Notes under the pieces: generated by a model
Databases searched by the model: none
The model's input: only the letters and a program-made list of their open reading frames with translations
What the model was told of the DNA's origin: nothing
Origin: HdN1 sp964473645
Lineage (GTDB): Bacteria > Pseudomonadota > Gammaproteobacteria > Pseudomonadales > Ketobacteraceae
Direction: 5' to 3'
Length of the DNA: 64,000 nt
Assembly: GCA_964473645.1 (NCBI GenBank)
Contig: CAYYPW010000027.1
Coordinates: 6,400 to 70,399, forward strand
In this document: positions 37,046 through 45,195 of the stretch, one piece after another
Layout: each line of letters opens with the position of its first letter
Position numbering within the stretch: the stretch's first letter is position 1
Program-made: the position numbers and the translations under genes

Positions 37046-38649
37046 GCAAGACCGTACAAGGAATTCCCGATATCGTAGCGCAAGGCATCGCCAACGGCTG
37101 GAAAGCCCACGATTGCAGCCAACTGAAAAATAACACCCACATTGACGCGGACGTGCTGATCATCGGCACGGGCGCTGGCGGTGGTACGGCTGCCGAAATT
37201 CTCTCGAATGCCGGCCTGAAAGTCGTGATGATCGAAGAAGGCCCGCTGAAAACTTCCAATCAATTCGACATGCAGGAAACCACCGCCTTCACCGACTTGT
37301 ATCAGGACGGCATGGGCCGCGCCACCCAGGACGGCGCTATCACCATCATGCAAGGTCGTTGCGTTGGTGGCAGCACCACCGTCAATTGGACATCGAGCTT
37401 CCGCACACCGGCAGAAACCCTCGCCCACTGGACTGACGTACACGGCCTCAAGGGTTTTACCCCCAATGAGATGGCTCCCTGGTTCAAACACATGGAAGAA
37501 CGCCTCGGCATCTCACCCTGGGCGTTACCACCCAACGGCAATAATCATGTCATCAGCCAGGGCTGTGACGCGTTGGGGTATTCCTGGCAGGTCATTCCCC
37601 GCAACGTCAGAGGCTGCTGGAACCTTGGGTATTGTGGTCTCGGTTGCCCCACCAATGCCAAGCAAAGCATGCTGGTGACCACCATTCCCGGCGCATTGAC
37701 CAAAGGCGCAGAACTTTATTATCTGGCACACGCCGATGCCTTGATCATCGAAAACGATCAGGTCAAAGGGGTACGTTGTTCTGCCATGAACAAGGATTAT
37801 GTAACGCATACCGGCATAACGCTGGAAGTGCGCGCCCGCCACACCATCATGGCGTGCGGTGGCATCAATGGCCCGGCGTTATTGCTGCGTTCCGAAGCTC
37901 CTGATCCTTACGACCGCATTGGCAAGCGCACCTTCATGCATCCTGTGCCGTTCAGTCTGGGCGATTTTGAACAGCGTATTGAAGGCTTTTATGGCGCACC
38001 GCAATCGGTGTATAGCGACCACTTTCAGTGGCGCGACGGAACCACCGGCCCCATGGGCTTCAAAATTGAAGTCGCGCCCATGCAACCGTCGTTTACCGGT
38101 GTAGTGATGATGGGGCATGGCCGCTTTCATCGCGAACAAATGGAAAACCTGCCCCATTTGAACCTAATGCTGGCGCTGCTGCGAGACGGCTTTCATGAAG
38201 ACAGTGAAGGCGGCAGCGTAACGCTCAATGATCAGGGCGGCCCGGTGATAGACTACCCCATCAGCGATTACATGCAAGCGGGCATTCGTCGTGCCCTCAA
38301 AACCATGGCCGAAATCCAGTTTGCTGCGGGTGCCAAACGCGTGCGCCCGGTGCACACCCAAAGCACCTATGCCAGCTCGTTACAAGAAGCCCACCAACAA
38401 ATTGACGCACTGCCACTGCGTACCAATGGCGTACGGCTTGGCTGTGCCCATGTCATGGGCGGCTTGGCCATGGGCGAAGATCCGAAAACCTCTTGTACTG
38501 ACAGCCTGGGCCGTTTCCACCAACTCGACAATCTGTCGGTGATGGATGGTTCCTTATTCCCCACCAGCATTGGCGCCAATCCACAGCTCTCCATCTATGG
38601 TGCTGTTGCAAGGGCCGCCACCCTGCTGGCGAAAAACCTCACCCGCTAA
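37042..38649 (+). CDS. GMC-family FAD-dependent alcohol oxidoreductase
   Basis: A flavoprotein of 535 residues. The FAD-binding Rossmann motif is DVLIIGTGAGGGTAAE (around Gly42), followed by VMIEEG. GGSTTVNWTSSFRTP is the second GMC signature region, and the C-terminus holds DGSLFPTSIGANPQLSIYG and HVMGG. Cysteines in GCWNLGYCGLGCP are typical of the dehydrogenase branch that includes PA0364 and fatty or cyclic alcohol dehydrogenases. It probably oxidises a long-chain alcohol, and the aldehyde dehydrogenase upstream finishes the conversion to acid. There is no signal peptide; the coupled Tat protein may carry it across the membrane. ATG at 37042 is fixed by the ATGA overlap. Confidence 0.88.
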   Translation: MSKTVQGIPDIVAQGIANGWKAHDCSQLKNNTHIDADVLIIGTGAGGGTAAEILSNAGLKVVMIEEGPLKTSNQFDMQETTAFTDLYQDGMGRATQDGAITIMQGRCVGGSTTVNWTSSFRTPAETLAHWTDVHGLKGFTPNEMAPWFKHMEERLGISPWALPPNGNNHVISQGCDALGYSWQVIPRNVRGCWNLGYCGLGCPTNAKQSMLVTTIPGALTKGAELYYLAHADALIIENDQVKGVRCSAMNKDYVTHTGITLEVRARHTIMACGGINGPALLLRSEAPDPYDRIGKRTFMHPVPFSLGDFEQRIEGFYGAPQSVYSDHFQWRDGTTGPMGFKIEVAPMQPSFTGVVMMGHGRFHREQMENLPHLNLMLALLRDGFHEDSEGGSVTLNDQGGPVIDYPISDYMQAGIRRALKTMAEIQFAAGAKRVRPVHTQSTYASSLQEAHQQIDALPLRTNGVRLGCAHVMGGLAMGEDPKTSCTDSLGRFHQLDNLSVMDGSLFPTSIGANPQLSIYGAVARAATLLAKNLTR

Positions 38650-38656
38650 CAGCGGT

Positions 38657-38708
38657 GCACGTCAGTTTGCGCGTTGCAGATTAGCCTGCAGCGCGCAAAC
38701 TGACGTGC
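38657..38708. repeat. Long near-perfect hairpin after the GMC gene
   Basis: Outer arms of 17 bp are perfect complements (GCACGTCAGTTTGCGCG at 38657-38673 with its reverse complement at 38692-38708). After one mismatch an inner TGCAG/CTGCA stem closes on a 6-nt loop. It begins 8 bases past the GMC stop. No T run follows on either strand, so it may end transcription with Rho, block exonucleases or be a site for RNase III. Confidence 0.85.
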
Positions 38709-38867
38709 CCCCTTGAAAAAAAGCTTCCCAACAACGGCGTGTTCGTCTCGATCGATAACGCGCCTCACCCCTCTTGTTAACCCACCCGATTTCGAACGGT
38801 TGTTGAGGCGATCGCCTGCTAGACTTGCTGCCACCTGTCAGGTTTTTCACCTTCTGTTTCGGCGAAC

Positions 38868-39794
38868 ATGCGCATGCCCCTTTTACCTCCTTTCGAACCA
38901 CGCTTCCTGCATCCGCGCTACTGGCTTACCTGGTGTGGCCTGGGGGCCTGGGCACTCACAGCTCAGCTACCCTATCGTTGGCAAATGTTCTTAGGCGATC
39001 GCCTGGGCGATTTGATACGTCTACTTGCACGCTCGCGTGCCCGTATCACCCGCATCAATCTCGACCTTTGCTATACAGAAAAAACACCGCAGCAGCGCGC
39101 CGAATTGCTCAATGCCAATTTTCGTTCGGTGGGGCGTGCGTTTCTTGAAATCAGTTTTACCTGGTGGGCGCGCCCGAAAACCCTTGCATCGCTCTGTCAT
39201 ATTTCGGGTGTGGAACATCTCGAAAAAGCCCGCGCACAGGGTCGCGGCGTGATGCTACTGACCAGTCATATGACCCCGCTTGAAGTAGCGGCATACATTC
39301 TCGGCACGGCCTGGCCACATTGCGCCCTCATGTACAAAGACTACGATAACCCGGTCTTTGAGTGGGTATCACAACGCAAACGCCTACGCTACATGGCCGC
39401 GCTACTCCCCCACAAACAGGTCACCGCCTTTCTTGCGTCGATAAAAGCAGGAGGCGTCGGCATTTACATGATGGATCAAAGCGCCTCGCGTCGACATTGC
39501 GTCTTCGCCCCTTTTTTCGGGATTCCCACCGCCACCCTAAAAACCACCGGGGATTTCGTGCGCCAAACCGGCGCCGTGGCGATACCCACATTTTTCGGCC
39601 GTTTACCTGGTGGGCGCGGATATTACGTTGACATTCAGCCGCCACTCGTTGATTTTCCCAGCGAGGACAGCGTAATCGATGCGACACGCCTGAATGCCCT
39701 CACCGAAGCCAACATTCAGCGCCACCCAGAGCAATATCTTTGGCAGCATCGTCGTTTCAAACATCGTCCTGAAGGTGAACCGGCGATTTATTGA
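38868..39794 (+). CDS. LpxL/HtrB-family lipid A lauroyl acyltransferase-like protein
   Basis: A membrane-bound acyltransferase of 308 residues that adds a secondary acyl chain to lipid A (or a related acceptor) at the cytoplasmic face. The catalytic HX4E motif is in TSHMTPLEV (His134, Glu139). Other LpxL-type features are a hydrophobic N-terminal helix (YWLTWCGLGAWALTAQLP), NLDLCY, NFRSVGRAFLE, YMMDQ and a C-terminal YLWQHRRFKHRPEGE. The length fits the family (about 300). It follows the GMC gene by 218 bp and precedes a Nudix gene by 75 bp. It may be one of several paralogues, so I do not assign lpxL against lpxM. Confidence 0.87.
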   Translation: MRMPLLPPFEPRFLHPRYWLTWCGLGAWALTAQLPYRWQMFLGDRLGDLIRLLARSRARITRINLDLCYTEKTPQQRAELLNANFRSVGRAFLEISFTWWARPKTLASLCHISGVEHLEKARAQGRGVMLLTSHMTPLEVAAYILGTAWPHCALMYKDYDNPVFEWVSQRKRLRYMAALLPHKQVTAFLASIKAGGVGIYMMDQSASRRHCVFAPFFGIPTATLKTTGDFVRQTGAVAIPTFFGRLPGGRGYYVDIQPPLVDFPSEDSVIDATRLNALTEANIQRHPEQYLWQHRRFKHRPEGEPAIY

Positions 39795-39869
39795 CGCTAA
39801 AGCAAAGTCCCGGGAAATGCGCACCTATCTCTTCGATGTAGCACCCACTATCCCGATCGGAGTAAAACG

Positions 39870-40430
39870 GTGAGCGAACAGGCACGAAAAATTCCATTGC
39901 GGCAATTCTGCAATCGATCAGCGGTGTCCATCATGACGACCGTTATGAACGGAATGCCGCATTTATTGATGATACAACGCGCCCGTCGCGATGGAGATCC
40001 CTGGTCAGGACAGATGGCGTTTCCGGGTGGGCGGCAGTCACCCACCGATCGGAATATTCTGCATACCGCCTGTCGCGAAGCCGAAGAAGAGGTCGGAATC
40101 GACCCCACCTCACTCGCCACCCGCATCACTCGACTTTCGGATCTGGTCACACGCAGCCACCAATCCTGGAAGCCGCAGGTTGTAACGCCCTTCCTGTTTG
40201 AACTCCCCCATGTGCCGACGTTACGCATCAATCACGAAGCTTATGCAGAACTGTGGGTTCCATCGCATATTTTCAATCAATCTGCCGCCGCATATCCCTG
40301 GGCTTTAGGCCCCTTCACAGTCACGTTACCCTGCTACTACCACGCAGATCGGCCCATATGGGGGCTCAGCCTGTTGATGATACGCAGTTTGCAAAGAACC
40401 CACCCGTCACTGTTCACACTTTCCACTTAG
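39870..40430 (+). CDS. Nudix hydrolase, CoA pyrophosphatase (NudL) type
   Basis: A cytoplasmic hydrolase of 186 residues. The Nudix region runs SGQMAFPGGR to REAEEEVGI, with the extended spacing and the GQxAFPGG lead-in of NudL-type CoA and acyl-CoA pyrophosphatases. The metal-binding Glu residues in REAEEE are intact. The usual first Glu of the Nudix box is replaced by Asp in this branch. GTG at 39870 has GGAG nine bases upstream. CoA cleavage fits the nearby coaD and coaBC genes in theme only; cotranscription with coaD is not shown. Confidence 0.82.
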   Translation: MSEQARKIPLRQFCNRSAVSIMTTVMNGMPHLLMIQRARRDGDPWSGQMAFPGGRQSPTDRNILHTACREAEEEVGIDPTSLATRITRLSDLVTRSHQSWKPQVVTPFLFELPHVPTLRINHEAYAELWVPSHIFNQSAAAYPWALGPFTVTLPCYYHADRPIWGLSLLMIRSLQRTHPSLFTLST

Positions 40431-40902
40431 GCGGCAGATCGGGATGCACGACCGCGACACACAGCGTTAGCGTTTCATCTGCAAATAGAATAGGTTGGCG
40501 AGCACTCCAAGAATCAACCTCAAATTCACCCATACTTGACCGAACGCAACAAGCGCCAAAACAGGGCATTTTTCAACGACGTGTCGGCGCCTGCAGATGC
40601 AGCGTCATAACGGCAATCACTATTGGCCATCAAGAGTGGCCATCACAAACGGCCAACGCACGGTTACAAAATTTTTTTCGGTGTTTTCCGCAGGAATGCG
40701 CATCTGATCACGCCACTACGTTGCGCCGATATCCGCATTTCACTTCAAGCACTTGCGCAAAAACTGCTCGCCGATTAGACTGCGCGTTGCAGGGCGCGCA
40801 CGCCCTTCAACCAGGTTCATCGCACATTGCAGACATTGCAATCCTGGAAAATTGTCTATTCTTATCAGTGTTGCCTCTCAAATCTTACGTTACGGGAAAG
40901 TT
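40431..40902. other. Long upstream region of the H1-like gene
   Basis: No convincing gene lies in these 472 bases. The frame of the downstream gene stays open to 40753, but that reading has no family-like sequence. A -10-like TATTCT (40857-40862) could be the promoter of the H1-like gene. Otherwise I see no repeats or RNA genes. Confidence 0.5.
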
Positions 40903-41706
40903 ATGGGCGTTACAGTATTCAACGACAAATATGTTCGTGTTACTCGGGCTTGGGACAAAGAAGAAACGCAAATCTATGTCCCAATTAAGAAAAGTCTAAA
41001 GGCTGCCATCAAGGAAGCCGAAAAGATCGATCGCGAACTGGAAGATCGTCAGAAAGCCTACCTGTTGCGCCAGGAGCTGAGTGGCGAGCGTTACTTCCAC
41101 GAAGATGGCACCATCGTGGGCCTGCGTATCGTGACCCGTCATCGCGAGGGCCGCAAACCCAGCAACGAAATTACCTTGCGAATCAAAGTGCCTGATCGTG
41201 AAAAGCCGTTCTTCAGCAACGTGTCGATCGACAAGCATGGTTTTGACCAAGCGTTCAAACTGGCCGTAGACAAGATCTGCGAGTGGAACAAGCTTGATGG
41301 TCGTTCCGGCATTCGTGCTCGCATGCTAGACGCACTCAATCTGCATCGCAAAGAGCTGACGGGCGCCGCCAAAGCGGCTGCCAAAGCCAAACCAGCGAAA
41401 GCCGCCAAAGCTAAACCCGCTACCAAGGCTGCAGCCAAGGCCAAGCCAGCCAAGAAAGCCCCAGCAAAAGCTGCGGCCAAAAGCACCAAGAAAGCCCCAG
41501 CCAAGGCGGCCAAACCCGTCAAGGCAGCCAAAAGCGCCAAGAAAGCACCTGCAAAAGCCGCCAAACCGGCCAAAACTGCAAAAGCAGGCAAAGCCAAAGC
41601 GGCCAGCAAAGGCAAAGGCAAGAAAGACAACGAAGAAATCTACAAAGGCCTGATGCAAGAAGCGAAGAAATTCCAAGGCCGCAAAAAGAACACGATTCGC
41701 GGTTGA
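40903..41706 (+). CDS. Histone-H1-like DNA-binding protein with AP2-like N-terminal region
   Basis: A very basic protein of 267 residues. Residues 1-150 are folded and mixed alpha/beta; the stretch from GLRIVTRHREG to FDQAFKLAVDKI recalls AP2-type DNA-binding domains (a three-strand sheet and helix), but I am not certain. Residues ~154-245 are repeats of Lys, Ala and Pro (KAAAKAKPAKK), like eukaryotic H1, AlgP of Pseudomonas and other bacterial H1-like proteins that coat DNA. The last ~20 residues (EEIYKGLMQEAKKF) are a charged helix. ATG at 40903 has GGGA upstream. The repetitive tail makes copy number prone to change between strains. A strong terminator follows. Confidence 0.78.
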   Translation: MGVTVFNDKYVRVTRAWDKEETQIYVPIKKSLKAAIKEAEKIDRELEDRQKAYLLRQELSGERYFHEDGTIVGLRIVTRHREGRKPSNEITLRIKVPDREKPFFSNVSIDKHGFDQAFKLAVDKICEWNKLDGRSGIRARMLDALNLHRKELTGAAKAAAKAKPAKAAKAKPATKAAAKAKPAKKAPAKAAAKSTKKAPAKAAKPVKAAKSAKKAPAKAAKPAKTAKAGKAKAASKGKGKKDNEEIYKGLMQEAKKFQGRKKNTIRG

Positions 41707-41793
41707 GGTCGATAATAGCCCGCGGCTGATAGCGGGCATTACCGACGGCCACCTGCTGGCTGGCGCGATGACGTGAATAAATGATGCAAATTG

Positions 41794-41829
41794 AAAAGAA
41801 GGGGCGTAGTGACACGCCCCTTCTTTTTA
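41794..41829 (+). terminator. Rho-independent terminator after the H1-like gene
   Basis: AAAAGAAGGGGCG (41794-41806) and CGCCCCTTCTTTTT (41815-41828) form a strong stem around an 8-nt loop with a built-in T tract. It separates the H1-like gene from coaD. Confidence 0.94.
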
Positions 41830-41886
41830 GCGAACGCCTTTTTCTGTAACATGGTCGCCAACCCATACCGACAGTGGAAGGCATCC

Positions 41887-42372
41887 ATGGCAACCCGCGT
41901 ACTCTACCCCGGCACCTTCGATCCCCTGACCAACGGGCATCTCGATCTTATCGAACGCGCGTCCCGATTGTTCGACCACATTATTGTTGCCGTCGCTGAC
42001 AGTAAAAAGAAAAGCCCGCTGTTTACCCTGGACGAGCGCGTCAAGCTTGTCGAAGGCGTTATTACCCATTTGCCCAATGTCGAAGTCACCGGCTTTGATA
42101 CCCTGCTCGCGTTTTTCTGCCAGCAAAAGCAAGCCAATGTGCTGCTACGCGGATTGCGTGCCGTATCGGATTTCGAATACGAATTTCAACTCGCCAACAT
42201 GAATCGGGCGCTCGATAAAACCATCGAAACCGTATTTTTAACCCCGTCAGAACACCTCTCCTACATCTCCTCGACGCTGGTACGTGAAATTTCGCATTTT
42301 GGTGGCGATGTACGTCCCTTTGTACCGCCACTCATTGCCGACGCGCTCGATAAAAAGCATGGCCGCAGGTAA
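41887..42372 (+). CDS. coaD: Phosphopantetheine adenylyltransferase
   Basis: CoaD joins 4'-phosphopantetheine and ATP to make dephospho-CoA, the fourth step of CoA synthesis. The protein has 161 residues, the usual length. The nucleotidyltransferase motif GTFDPLTNGH is at residues ~9-18, RGLRAVSDFEYE is the pantetheine-site region and ISSTLVREI is the conserved ISSTxVR motif. ATG at 41887 is set by GGAAGG upstream; the frame is open to 41791, which lies within the terminator. The order coaD, ferredoxin, ggt is like PA0363-PA0361 of P. aeruginosa (from memory). Confidence 0.97.
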   Translation: MATRVLYPGTFDPLTNGHLDLIERASRLFDHIIVAVADSKKKSPLFTLDERVKLVEGVITHLPNVEVTGFDTLLAFFCQQKQANVLLRGLRAVSDFEYEFQLANMNRALDKTIETVFLTPSEHLSYISSTLVREISHFGGDVRPFVPPLIADALDKKHGRR

Positions 42373-42510
42373 AGAATCACACACGAACCGTCAGTGGTAT
42401 CACTGGTCAATCCCGACTACCATAGCGACATTCCATGCTCGTGACGTCGCGCACACGCCACGAGCCACCCCATAAACGTGTGCCTGAACAAGCCGCAGTG
42501 AGGTTTTCCG

Positions 42511-42762
42511 ATGGCTTTGATCATCACCGATGACTGCATCAATTGCGATGTATGTGAACCTGAATGCCCCAATGGCGCCATTACCCAGGGCGATGAAATT
42601 TACGTGATCGATCCTGACAAGTGCACTGAATGCGTGGGACACTACAACGAACCCCAATGCCAGCAAGTGTGCCCGGTCGATTGCATTCCCCTCGATCCCG
42701 CTCATAACGAAACACGCGATCAGCTGCTGGAGAAATACCACCGCCTGCATCCAGGCACTTGA
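42511..42762 (+). CDS. fdx: 2[4Fe-4S] ferredoxin, YfhL/Allochromatium type
   Basis: A small electron carrier of 83 residues. The first cluster motif is CINCDVCEPECP; the second is CTECVGHYNEPQCQQVCPVDC, with the insertion between its second and third cysteines and the C-terminal helix that mark the Allochromatium vinosum-type 8Fe ferredoxins. ATG at 42511 has GAGG eight bases upstream. It lies 138 bp after coaD and 18 bp before ggt, so ferredoxin and ggt are probably one transcript. Confidence 0.95.
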   Translation: MALIITDDCINCDVCEPECPNGAITQGDEIYVIDPDKCTECVGHYNEPQCQQVCPVDCIPLDPAHNETRDQLLEKYHRLHPGT

Positions 42763-42780
42763 CCCGCACAAGAGGCCCCT

Positions 42781-44559
42781 ATGCAACATCGCCTGCAGAA
42801 CTCCTCCTTTTGGCTTCGTGTTCTGCTCGCGGTGGCCCTCGCCTGGTCTCTGGCTGCTTGCCAGACCACCCCCGAAAGCAAAGCGCCGGTCGTCGCCCTT
42901 TCCCAACATGCCATCGCCAGCGCACACCCTCTCGCCACCCAGGCCGGCCTCGATATGCTGGCGCAAGGCGGTAACGCCTTTGATGCCGCCATTGCAGTAG
43001 CCGCAACACTGGCCGTCGTAGAGCCCTACAGCGCGGGCATGGGCGGAGGTGGTTTCTGGTTGCTGCATGATGCCACCCGTCAGCGCGACGTTTTTGTAGA
43101 TGCCCGAGAGAAGGCGCCGCTCTCGGCCCATCGCGACATGTATCTCAATGACAAGGGTGAAATCCAGGTCGAAGCGTCCATCAACGGGCCACGCGCAGCC
43201 GGGATACCAGGGCAAGCGGCGGCCTTCGCCCACCTGGCGCGTCTGTATGGACGCTTGCCGCTTGCTACCTCACTGGCCCCGGCCATACAACTGGCAAAAG
43301 ACGGTTTTCCTGCCCATCGGGTGTATCTCGATATGCTCAAAGTGCGCAAAATCAACCTCAGCCGCTACCCCGACAGTCACCGGATTTTTCTCAACAATGG
43401 TCGCGAGATTCGCGAAGGCACCCTGATTCGGCAGCCGGAGCTGGCGAACACCCTGCAAACACTGGCACGCCTGGGCCATGAAGGTTTCTATGCAGGTGCG
43501 ACCGCCGAAGCCTTGGTAAAAGGCGTTAACGCCGCCGGGGGGGAATGGTCCTTGGCCGACCTCAAACAGTACATGGTGGTAGAGAGAGATCCGCTGCGCT
43601 TTGATGTCAGCATACACCCCGAACAAGGCGGAACACCTGTCACCGCCAGTCTGGTCACGGCCCCACCGCCCTCCTCGGGTGGCGTTGCCCTCGCTGAAAT
43701 GTTCAACATGCTCGACCATTTCGCATGGCCCACACTGAACCAACCCGACCAAATTCACCTGCTGAGTGAAGTCATGCGACGCGCCTATCGCGATCGTGCA
43801 GAGTTTTTGGGTGATCCGGATTTTGTAAACATTCCGTTGTCGGTGCTGCTGAGCCCCCAACACGCCGAAGACATGGTTCGCGGCATTACCCCGGAAAAGG
43901 CCACCACCAGCGCGGCACTGGGCCGCCTGGTCAATATTTCCTCCGGCCCGCATACAACCCATTTTTCAATTGTGGATGCCAGTGGCAACAGTGTGGCCGC
44001 TACGTTATCGATCAATCTGCCCTTCGGTTCCGCCTTCACCGTGCCAGGAACCGGGGTATTGCTCAACAACGAAATGGACGACTTTTCAGCAAGGGTAGGA
44101 ACCCCCAATGCTTACGGATTGGTAGGCTCAGAAGCCAATAGCATAGCGCCCGGCAAACGCCCGCTATCAAGCATGACGCCTACGTTCATGAACTTCGAGC
44201 GCGAAGGCAAAGAGTATTTTGCCGCCCTCGGCACGCCTGGCGGTAGCCGCATCATCAGCATGGTATTTCTGGGCTTACTTGAAGCGTTGCAGGGCGCACC
44301 AGTTGAGCAATGGGTGCAACGCCCACGTTTTCATCACCAATATTTGCCCGACGAGATCCAGTATGAACCCGGCAGCCTCGATGCCAATACTCGCGCAGAC
44401 CTGGCCGAACGAGGACACAAAATGACCGATACTCAGCGACCCTATGGCAACATGCAGGCCGTGCTCTGGCAACGTGATAACGGCCAATTGAGTGCCGCCT
44501 CTGATCCGCGAGGCGTCGGCGCTGCAATCGTGATGAATGCCACTCCCGCTCAGCAATAA
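42781..44559 (+). CDS. ggt: Gamma-glutamyltransferase, lipoprotein form
   Basis: A self-cleaving Ntn-hydrolase of 592 residues that hydrolyses or transfers the gamma-glutamyl group of glutathione in the periplasm. The signal peptide ends in a lipobox, SLAAC (Cys23 or so), so the enzyme is probably anchored to a membrane. The new N-terminal nucleophile is Thr392 in PHTTHFSIVD, which separates the large chain from the ~200-residue small chain. Other family motifs are GGNAFDAAIA, GMGGGG, NGPRAAGIPG, LLNNEMDDF, RPLSSMTPT and GTPGGSRI. A terminator follows. Export and glutathione salvage are from family knowledge. Confidence 0.95.
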   Translation: MQHRLQNSSFWLRVLLAVALAWSLAACQTTPESKAPVVALSQHAIASAHPLATQAGLDMLAQGGNAFDAAIAVAATLAVVEPYSAGMGGGGFWLLHDATRQRDVFVDAREKAPLSAHRDMYLNDKGEIQVEASINGPRAAGIPGQAAAFAHLARLYGRLPLATSLAPAIQLAKDGFPAHRVYLDMLKVRKINLSRYPDSHRIFLNNGREIREGTLIRQPELANTLQTLARLGHEGFYAGATAEALVKGVNAAGGEWSLADLKQYMVVERDPLRFDVSIHPEQGGTPVTASLVTAPPPSSGGVALAEMFNMLDHFAWPTLNQPDQIHLLSEVMRRAYRDRAEFLGDPDFVNIPLSVLLSPQHAEDMVRGITPEKATTSAALGRLVNISSGPHTTHFSIVDASGNSVAATLSINLPFGSAFTVPGTGVLLNNEMDDFSARVGTPNAYGLVGSEANSIAPGKRPLSSMTPTFMNFEREGKEYFAALGTPGGSRIISMVFLGLLEALQGAPVEQWVQRPRFHHQYLPDEIQYEPGSLDANTRADLAERGHKMTDTQRPYGNMQAVLWQRDNGQLSAASDPRGVGAAIVMNATPAQQ

Positions 44560-44562
44560 AGG

Positions 44563-44606
44563 CGCAAATGAAAAAGGGGCCGTCAACTCGACATGCCCCT
44601 TTTTGC
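44563..44606 (+). terminator. Rho-independent terminator after ggt
   Basis: AAAAAGGGGC (44571-44580) pairs with GCCCCTTTT (44595-44604) around a 14-nt loop; the T tract is part of the stem. It starts 11 bases past the ggt stop. Confidence 0.85.
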
Positions 44607-44617
44607 ACTTATAACCA

Positions 44618-44667
44618 TCGAAAAAGCAATCTCTACAAAAGCAATCTCTGCAAAAACAATCACAGCA
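44618..44667. repeat. Imperfect 15-bp tandem repeat, three copies
   Basis: Units of the form AAAAGCAATCTCT(A/G)C occur twice in a row, with a third, more diverged copy (AAAAACAATCACAGC). They lie in the gap between the ggt terminator and a convergent small membrane protein gene. No function is evident. Confidence 0.7.
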
Positions 44668-44737
44668 ACTTCAACCCACCCGAGCCTCCCTCGCAACATC
44701 GAGGTGTAGGCTGGCTCAAGATTAAAGCGCTAGAAGC

Positions 44738-45064
44738 TTAGTAACCGTTGCCTTCCATGTGCTTCATCGAGCAACCCAAGCAACGCACAAAGGTCGCCTT
44801 GAAGGGGGTCGCTACCAGCGTGCTGCCCGCTTCTTTAACGTTGCCACCCAGTGCCGAGAAGGGCAGCGAAACGATGAACAAGCCCGTGCCGACCACAGTA
44901 CTCACGAGCAACAATGGACGTGCCAGCAACGTATCTGCCGCCATTTCCATGCCGCTGGGGCGATCCGTCACGGCGGCAGCATTCACAAAGCCCGGCATCA
45001 TCGCCCACAGTGCCATTGCCATCGCTACCAGACTTTTTCTCATCATTGCCTTCACCCTTGTCAT
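44738..45064 (-). CDS. Small exported membrane-associated protein (often named multidrug transporter)
   Basis: A protein of 108 residues with a cleavable signal peptide (ends GFVNA) and one strong hydrophobic segment, RPLLLVSTVVGTGLFIVSLP, followed by FSALGGNVKEAGSTLV and a C-terminal pair of cysteines in FVRCLGCSM. Similar small proteins in Pseudomonas genomes carry the loose label multidrug transporter, which one membrane segment does not support. ATG at 45064 gives the signal peptide; the open frame runs back to 45196, where it meets the mutM stop. It is downstream of mutM on the same strand. Confidence 0.65.
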   Translation of the reverse strand: MTRVKAMMRKSLVAMAMALWAMMPGFVNAAAVTDRPSGMEMAADTLLARPLLLVSTVVGTGLFIVSLPFSALGGNVKEAGSTLVATPFKATFVRCLGCSMKHMEGNGY

Positions 45065-45195
45065 GTTCAATCCTCTTCGCTTTCGATACTCGTACGTTGT
45101 CGCGGCAGCTCTTTCCTTGAAGAGCTTTTCTGGAAAAGCTTTCCTTGAAGAACTTGCCTTGTACAACCTGCCTCGATAGACCACGTCTCTCTGCA

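Noticed and set aside
38809..39003. GGCGATCGCC occurring twice (38809-38818 and 38994-39003) as a binding site
   Set aside because: The second copy is inside the acyltransferase gene, and such 10-bp palindromes are expected by chance in this composition.
41139..41630. Minus-strand frame opposite the H1-like tail coding an Ala-Gly-Leu-rich protein
   Set aside because: It is the antisense of the Lys-Ala repeats and has no ribosome site or family likeness.
44738..45064. Multidrug transporter as a function
   Set aside because: One membrane segment and 108 residues cannot form a known transporter; the label is only a database habit.
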